Below, one piece after another: positions 59,012 to 64,000 of a stretch of DNA of 64,000 nt. The translations under genes were made by a program, and so were the position numbers. The stretch's first letter is position 1, and every line of letters starts with the position of its first letter. The notes beneath the pieces are model-generated. The model had not been told where the DNA came from. It did not search any database and saw only the letters and a list, made by a program, of their open reading frames with translations. Origin of the DNA: Shewanella violacea DSS12 (lineage in GTDB: Bacteria > Pseudomonadota > Gammaproteobacteria > Enterobacterales > Shewanellaceae); NCBI RefSeq assembly GCF_000091325.1, contig NC_014012.1, positions 1,426,001-1,490,000 on the forward strand, in the 5' to 3' direction.

Positions 59012-61125
59012 GCTTTCCCTTCAGCTTTTTCTTCTGAGGCAGCAGGCTCGACTTCTACTAATATAGTGCCGTCTGTGACTAGCTCGCCGGGTTCGAAGAA
59101 GAAGGCTGACACTAGACCATCAAAGGGTGATTCAATTGTATATTCCATCTTCATCGCTTCCATCACCATCAGGCCTTGACCCGCTGTCACGGCATCACCT
59201 TTAGTGACCAGATGAGTCACGATGGTGCCATTCATCGGCGCCTTGAGCTTATCTGCGAGACACTCTTGCTCTTCAACAAGCTCAGTCTGAATGGCGCGAT
59301 AATGATAGCTGGTGGCATTGATAAAGAGGGTGAAGTCTTGTTCAACCTGGCTGACAGGCACTTTCACTTTATGACCAGATGCCTTGATAGCTGAAGTCTT
59401 GTCATGCTCGTCTTTAACAGCAATCTCAGCGTGAAGCATTTCATCGATGAGATCGCCCTTTAATACATAAGCCTTGTCATCGATTTGAACTTGATAGACA
59501 GACTGACCGGCAATCATCACTTCACTGACTGCTAGATGGTGAACTTGATGCTTATCATCTAGCAGTGAGACCTGGTGGGTACTGCTGCTATTGAGCCTAA
59601 ATCCACTCACAGTTCCCCAAGGCGAGTAAGGATCATGACTGTTCACCGCAGATTCTTTAGCGGCGACTTTACGGGCACAGAGTTGGTATAGCGCCGCTAA
59701 GGCTAAGGCATTTTGCTCATGATTTGACGCCGACTCTTGTGACAGAAGGGGGCTACGGCCGATAAGCTCATCGCCGTAGCGTTCGATAAAGTCGGTGCTG
59801 AAATTGGCATCTCTGAAGGCTTTATGCTCGGTGATGTTAGCCAAAAACTCGATATTGTGTTTCAAGCCGCTGATTTGATATGACTCCAGAGAGTGGACCA
59901 TACGTTGCAATGCTCGTGGGCGAGTCTCATCCCACACGATAAGCTTAGAGATCATAGGATCGTAGAAGTTACTGATCACATCGTTTTCACGAATGCCCGA
60001 GTCGATTCTTACAAACTTACTCTGCTCAGGTTCACGGAGGAAGTTAAGTTTTCCACTGGCGGGTAGGAAATCATTTTGCGGATCTTCGGCGTAGATACGC
60101 ACTTCGAATGAGTGGCCGTGAATACGCACTTCATCTTGTTTCAAGGGTAAGTGACTACCGCTGGCTATCATCAACTGCCATTTTACTAAGTCTTGGCCTG
60201 TAACCATCTCAGTCACAGGATGCTCAACCTGTAGACGAGTATTCATCTCCATAAAATAGAAGCTGTTATCGGTATCCAGTAGAAATTCTATGGTGCCTGC
60301 GCCGCGATAATCGATGGCTTTGGCCGCCGCGACAGCCGCTTCACCCATCTCGGCTCTGAGTTCGTCACTTAGGCCTGGGGCTGGCGCTTCTTCGACGACT
60401 TTCTGATGACGACGCTGAATTGAACAGTCGCGATCTGATAAATAGATGCAGTTGCCATAGTTGTCGGCGAAGACTTGTACTTCTACATGACGAGGTTGGC
60501 GCAGATAACGCTCCATCAGGAGCTTGTCGTTACCGAAAGAGGAGCTGGCTTCACGTCTGGCTGAGTGAATATTTTCCAATACTTCAGCGCTACTCTCGAC
60601 GATACGCATGCCTTTACCGCCACCGCCATAGGTAGCCTTAATCAGTAAGGGGAAACCCATCTTGTTGGCTTCCTTGACGAGTAGAGCATCATCTTGGGCA
60701 TCACCATGATAACCAGGCACTAGGGGGACGTTTGCTGCCCCCATGATATCTTTTGCGGCGCTCTTGCTGCCCATGGAGTCGATGGCATCGGCTGTAGGGC
60801 CGACGAATATGATGCCGGCTTGCTCACATTTTCGGGCAAACTCGGCATTCTCAGACAGGAAACCGTATCCCGGGTGTATGGCTTGTGCGCCAGACTTCTT
60901 GGCGATGTCTATGATGAGATCGGCTTTAAGATAAGAGTCTGCCGGCGCGCTGCCACCTAAGTAAAAAGACTCATCGGCTAATGCCACATGGCGGGCATGA
61001 ACGTCGGCGTCGCTGTATAAAGCCACGGTGCGAACGCCCATAGCCTTGGCTGTTTTGATGATACGACAGGCGATTTCACCACGGTTAGCAATTAATAGTT
61101 TTTTTATTAAGGATTGGCTAAACAT
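59008..61125 (-). CDS. liuD: 3-methylcrotonyl-CoA carboxylase, biotin-containing subunit
   Basis: LiuD (705 residues) carboxylates its own biotin with ATP and bicarbonate and hands the CO2 to LiuB, converting methylcrotonyl-CoA to methylglutaconyl-CoA. Biotin carboxylase domain (about 5-450): LIANRGEIACRIIKTAKAMG, HPGYGFLSENAEFA, ATYGGGGKGMR, EMNTRLQVEHPVTE. A BT-like linker follows, then the biotinyl domain (about 615-695) with VMEAMKMEYTIESPFDG, biotin on Lys659. The C-terminus [11 protein letters not shown] is set by a stop created at the junction of a tandem duplication. liuC overlaps its start by one base. Confidence 0.95.
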   Translation of the reverse strand: MFSQSLIKKLLIANRGEIACRIIKTAKAMGVRTVALYSDADVHARHVALADESFYLGGSAPADSYLKADLIIDIAKKSGAQAIHPGYGFLSENAEFARKCEQAGIIFVGPTADAIDSMGSKSAAKDIMGAANVPLVPGYHGDAQDDALLVKEANKMGFPLLIKATYGGGGKGMRIVESSAEVLENIHSARREASSSFGNDKLLMERYLRQPRHVEVQVFADNYGNCIYLSDRDCSIQRRHQKVVEEAPAPGLSDELRAEMGEAAVAAAKAIDYRGAGTIEFLLDTDNSFYFMEMNTRLQVEHPVTEMVTGQDLVKWQLMIASGSHLPLKQDEVRIHGHSFEVRIYAEDPQNDFLPASGKLNFLREPEQSKFVRIDSGIRENDVISNFYDPMISKLIVWDETRPRALQRMVHSLESYQISGLKHNIEFLANITEHKAFRDANFSTDFIERYGDELIGRSPLLSQESASNHEQNALALAALYQLCARKVAAKESAVNSHDPYSPWGTVSGFRLNSSSTHQVSLLDDKHQVHHLAVSEVMIAGQSVYQVQIDDKAYVLKGDLIDEMLHAEIAVKDEHDKTSAIKASGHKVKVPVSQVEQDFTLFINATSYHYRAIQTELVEEQECLADKLKAPMNGTIVTHLVTKGDAVTAGQGLMVMEAMKMEYTIESPFDGLVSAFFFEPGELVTDGTILVEVEPAASEEKAEGKA

Positions 61126-61964
61126 TATTTGGCTCCTTGCGCACTGATATTTTTTGAATCGTTTTGAGCGCTGATCCAGTTTGGCTTGCGCTTGTCGAAG
61201 AAGGCATTTAAGCCTTCCTGGCCTTCATTTGATACCCGAATTTTGGCGATTCGTTCACTGGTATAACTTAGAGTCGCGTCATCGATAACGCCATCTTCGA
61301 GGCGAGATAGCAAGGTTTTTACCCATGCCATGCCTTGCGGGCTGTTAGCGAGCAAGGCTTGGATAATAGGCTTGGCGGCGGCCTCGAGATCGTCATTAAT
61401 CTCGTGAATGACTTGTAGATCCCGTGCCTTTTCGGCAGTAAATCTCTCGGCTGTTAACATGTAGCGACGCGAGGCACGTTGACCCATGGCGCGTACGACA
61501 TAAGGGCTGATAACCGCCGGGATGAGTCCGAGTTTCACTTCACTTAAGCAAAAACTGGCTCGCTCATTGGCGATGGCGATATCACAACAACAGATAAGCC
61601 CTAATGCGCCACCAAATGCAGCCCCCTGGACTAAGGCAATGGTGGGTTTGGGAAATTTATCTAAGGTCGACATCAGCTTGGCAAGCTCATTGGCATCAGC
61701 CAAGTTTTGCTCGAAATCCATCTTGGCCTGCTTACGCATCCAATCGAGATCGGCGCCTGCACTGAAGTTTTTGCCATTGGCTTTCAGTACCAGTACCTGA
61801 CATTCGTCATTGTGAGCAAAATGCTCGAGGGTCTGGATCATCTCAGCGATCATCACCTCATCGAAGGCATTATGCTTTTCGGCTCGGTTGAGGACCATCT
61901 GTCCCACGCCATTACTCAGTTGGCATGAAACGTATTTAAAATTTTCTATCAATTGTGTCGTCAT
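61125..61964 (-). CDS. liuC: methylglutaconyl-CoA hydratase
   Basis: LiuC (279 residues), an enoyl-CoA hydratase/crotonase-fold enzyme that hydrates 3-methylglutaconyl-CoA to HMG-CoA. Oxyanion-hole segments are NGKNFSAGADLDWMRKQ and ALVQGAAFGGALGLICCCDIAI; the catalytic Glu is in CLSEVKLGLIPAVISPYV. The tail (KNISAQGAK) is longer than usual. It lies between liuB and liuD in the operon. Confidence 0.95.
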   Translation of the reverse strand: MTTQLIENFKYVSCQLSNGVGQMVLNRAEKHNAFDEVMIAEMIQTLEHFAHNDECQVLVLKANGKNFSAGADLDWMRKQAKMDFEQNLADANELAKLMSTLDKFPKPTIALVQGAAFGGALGLICCCDIAIANERASFCLSEVKLGLIPAVISPYVVRAMGQRASRRYMLTAERFTAEKARDLQVIHEINDDLEAAAKPIIQALLANSPQGMAWVKTLLSRLEDGVIDDATLSYTSERIAKIRVSNEGQEGLNAFFDKRKPNWISAQNDSKNISAQGAK

Positions 61965-62021
61965 GGTTCAGCACTCACAGCTTAGTCAATACCGCTTTAT
62001 CGGTCAGGATGGCCAAGGCCA

Positions 62022-63629
62022 TTACATACGAAAGACACCAAATTTGGTCTCTTCTATCGGCGCATTGAGCGCGGCAGATAAAGCTAAACCCACCACATCC
62101 CGGGTTTGTGCCGGGTCGATAATGCCGTCATCCCACAAGCGGGCGCTGGCATGGTAGGGGTGACCCTCTTTGTCGTATTGCTCGACGATAGGCGCGCGGA
62201 ACTTTTGCTCTTCATCATCTGACCATTGGACCCCTTTACGGGCTAAACCATCACGTTTCACCGTGGCTAACACGCCTGCTGCCTGCTCGCCGCCCATCAC
62301 AGATATGCGTGCGTTGGGCCACATCCACATCATGGTAGGTTCGAATGCACGGCCACACATGCCGTAGTTACCCGCGCCATAACTGCCACCTATGATGACG
62401 GTAAATTTAGGCACATTGGCACAAGACACTGCCATAACCATCTTGGCACCGTGTTTGGCTATGCCTTCATGCTCGTACTTTTTCCCCACCATAAAGCCAG
62501 TAATATTTTGCAGGAACAGGAGAGGGATCTTGCGTTGACAACAAAGCTCTATAAAGTGGGCGCCTTTCTGGGCGGACTCAGAGAAGAGTATGCCGTTGTT
62601 AGCAATGATACCTATGGGATAACCGTGAATACGGGCGAAGCCACAGACTAAGGTGTTACCGTAGTTGGCTTTAAACTCATCGAAATCTGAGTCATCGACC
62701 ACACGGGCAATCACTTCCCTGACATCGTATGGCTTTTTTAAATCTGTGCCGACTATGCCGTAGAGCTCATTGATATCGAATTTAGGCGGTTTTACCGGGC
62801 TGAGTTGGGCTGCAATTGTCTTCTGGTGATTCAAACGAGTCACGGCTTTACGTGCCAGCTCTAATGCATGGTCATCGTTTTGCGCCAAGTGATCGGCAAC
62901 CCCAGAGATCTTAGTGTGTACCTCGGCGCCGCCTAGCTCTTCAGCCGTGACCTCTTCACCGGTTGCCGCCTTTACCAGAGGTGGTCCGGCGAGGAAGATG
63001 GTGCCTTGCTCTTTGACGATAATTGACTCATCTGCCATAGCTGGCACATAGGCGCCACCTGCGGTACATAAGCCCATGACCACGGCAATTTGAGGAATGC
63101 CTTTGGCTGACATTTGTGCCTGGTTGTAGAAGATGCGACCGAAATGGTCTCTGTCTGGGAAGACTTCATCTTGGCGGGGCAGGTAGGCGCCGCCTGAATC
63201 TACCAGATAGATACAAGGCAGATGACAGCGACTGGCAATCTCTTGGGCTCGCAAGTGTTTCTTAACCGTGACAGGGTAATAAGTGCCGCCTTTTACCGTG
63301 GCATCGTTGGCGATGATCATGCATTCGATACCGCTGACTCGGCCTATTCCGGCAATAACGCCTGCAGCAGGAATGACATCTTCATATAATTCATAGGCGG
63401 CGAACTGGGAGAGTTCAAGAAACGGCGAGCCGGGATCTAGTAGCTTCTCGACCCTTTGTCTGGGTAACAGCTTCCCCCGGGAGAGATGGCGCTGACGGGC
63501 TACTTCGCCGCCGCCCTGTTCAATCTGTTGCAGCTTGAGTTTAAGATCTTGAACCAGGGCTAGCATGTCGTCATGTTTTGCCTTGAATTCATCGCTGCGG
63601 GAATTTATACGACTGCTAAGTTGCGTCAC
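62022..63629 (-). CDS. liuB: 3-methylcrotonyl-CoA carboxylase, carboxyltransferase subunit
   Basis: LiuB (535 residues) transfers CO2 from LiuD biotin to methylcrotonyl-CoA. I choose GTG 63629 (AAAGGA eight bases upstream), giving [15 protein letters not shown]; an ATG at 63662 adds eleven unlikely residues. Signatures are [72 protein letters not shown] and [23 protein letters not shown], typical of acyl-CoA carboxyltransferases. Confidence 0.95.
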   Translation of the reverse strand: MTQLSSRINSRSDEFKAKHDDMLALVQDLKLKLQQIEQGGGEVARQRHLSRGKLLPRQRVEKLLDPGSPFLELSQFAAYELYEDVIPAAGVIAGIGRVSGIECMIIANDATVKGGTYYPVTVKKHLRAQEIASRCHLPCIYLVDSGGAYLPRQDEVFPDRDHFGRIFYNQAQMSAKGIPQIAVVMGLCTAGGAYVPAMADESIIVKEQGTIFLAGPPLVKAATGEEVTAEELGGAEVHTKISGVADHLAQNDDHALELARKAVTRLNHQKTIAAQLSPVKPPKFDINELYGIVGTDLKKPYDVREVIARVVDDSDFDEFKANYGNTLVCGFARIHGYPIGIIANNGILFSESAQKGAHFIELCCQRKIPLLFLQNITGFMVGKKYEHEGIAKHGAKMVMAVSCANVPKFTVIIGGSYGAGNYGMCGRAFEPTMMWMWPNARISVMGGEQAAGVLATVKRDGLARKGVQWSDDEEQKFRAPIVEQYDKEGHPYHASARLWDDGIIDPAQTRDVVGLALSAALNAPIEETKFGVFRM

Positions 63630-63708
63630 GGTTTCAATCCTTTTGAGCAAAACTGAGGTCAAATGACGATGCCAGATGAATACTGGTATCGCCTCTGTGT
63701 GGGCTGAG

Positions 63709-64000
63709 CTACTTAGATTCGTTGAACAGCTCGCGGCCGATTAACATGCGGCGGATCTCCGAGGTACCGGCGCCAATTTCATAGAGCTTGGCATCACGCA
63801 GGAGTCGGCCCGTAGCATATTCGTTGACGTAACCGTTACCGCCTAGCAGCTGAATCGCATCCAGTGCCATCTTAGTGGCGAGCTCGGCGGAGTAGAGGAT
63901 GGCACCGGCGGCATCTTTACGTGTGGTTTCGCCTCGGTCGCAAGATTTGGCCACATTGTAGATATAAGACTTAGCCGCGTTCATGCCGGTATACATGTCG
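63709..64000 (-). CDS. liuA: isovaleryl-CoA dehydrogenase, C-terminal part (cut by window edge)
   Basis: The C-terminal 97 or so codons of an acyl-CoA dehydrogenase, continuing beyond the right edge. [47 protein letters not shown] is the FAD/substrate-binding C-terminal signature, and the IGAGTSEI motif with its local order fits isovaleryl-CoA dehydrogenase. It oxidises isovaleryl-CoA and passes electrons to EtfAB. It is first of the visible liuABCDE genes; LiuR sites would lie outside. Confidence 0.92.
   Translation of the reverse strand, partial: DMYTGMNAAKSYIYNVAKSCDRGETTRKDAAGAILYSAELATKMALDAIQLLGGNGYVNEYATGRLLRDAKLYEIGAGTSEIRRMLIGRELFNESK

Larger units (their letters stand above)
58546..59154 (-). 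repeat. tandem array of the liuD 3' end (four copies of a ~150-bp unit)
   Basis: Starting from the ATGAAGATG that encodes the biotinylation MKM of LiuD (59154), the unit recurs at 59011, 58862 and 58710 on the minus strand, with steps of 143, 149 and 152 bases. The extra copies carry ACTCATGTAATAGACGCC in place of the GAATATACAATT-like segment of liuD proper. The middle copy has several synonymous changes (e.g. in the AGTGCGTTC segment) and the one before it has a different tail (LEPTETEGKA), so the duplications are not an assembly stutter. Confidence 0.95.

Overview
The window is chromosomal DNA from a gammaproteobacterium, almost certainly a marine Shewanella. The evidence is the Shewanella-type order dapD-glnD-map / rpsB-tsf-pyrH-frr-uppS-cdsA-dxr-rseP-bamA-skp-lpxD-fabZ-lpxA-lpxB-rnhB-dnaE-tilS-GGDEF-kefB, the DUF3192, DUF2789, DUF3301, DUF3549 and DUF3718 small proteins, and a liuABCDE leucine-degradation operon linked to a 3-oxoacid CoA-transferase. 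Species cannot be fixed from this alone. I see no tRNA or rRNA genes, insertion sequences, prophage or CRISPR.

Left part (1-9.9 kb): small conserved genes surround what I regard as the key region, 2.08-4.18 kb. This stretch is not protein coding. It holds two tandem CsrB-type RNA genes, which act as sponges for the RNA-binding regulator CsrA. Each is preceded by an 18-bp GacA/UvrY box (2082-2099 and 2881-2898; the two boxes are exact reverse complements), is packed with GGA motifs in small hairpin loops, and ends in a strong intrinsic terminator. The first RNA is about 0.5 kb. The second is about 1.1 kb because an 84-bp unit carrying seven GGA motifs has amplified to eight full copies plus a remnant, giving roughly 80 GGA motifs in total. 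The neighbouring yqcC-truC-yqcA genes also flank csrB in E. coli, so the location is ancestral. purU and two DUF3718 paralogues follow.

Centre (10-34.6 kb): dapD, glnD and map on the minus strand diverge from the long plus-strand cluster for translation (rpsB, tsf, frr), nucleotide and isoprenoid supply (pyrH, uppS, cdsA, dxr), outer-membrane assembly (rseP, bamA, skp), lipid A (lpxD, fabZ, lpxA, lpxB), and rnhB, dnaE and tilS. In this copy rseP is interrupted by two single-base deletions about 100 bp apart.

Right-centre (34.6-50 kb): a 96-bp tandem repeat array trails a diguanylate cyclase gene. Then come a Kef-type antiporter, an SGNH hydrolase, an NlpC/P60 protein, a patatin and proS. A 288-bp intergenic repeat (two copies), a GNAT protein and two acyltransferases separate proS from trmO-rcsF. 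A 1.5-kb gene-free AT-rich gap precedes an H-NS family gene.

Right end (50-64 kb): etfBA has a well-formed promoter and a PsrA-like operator. An NhaC-type antiporter, tdk and a TlpA-like thioredoxin follow. On the minus strand the leucine/isovalerate pathway runs liuA (cut by the window edge), liuB, liuC, liuD, liuE and then scoA-scoB. EtfAB is the expected electron acceptor for the LiuA dehydrogenase. Between liuD and liuE the 3' end of liuD is repeated three more times as intact 50-54-codon mini-ORFs joined by ATGA overlaps. Tandem duplication at gene 3' ends recurs across the window.
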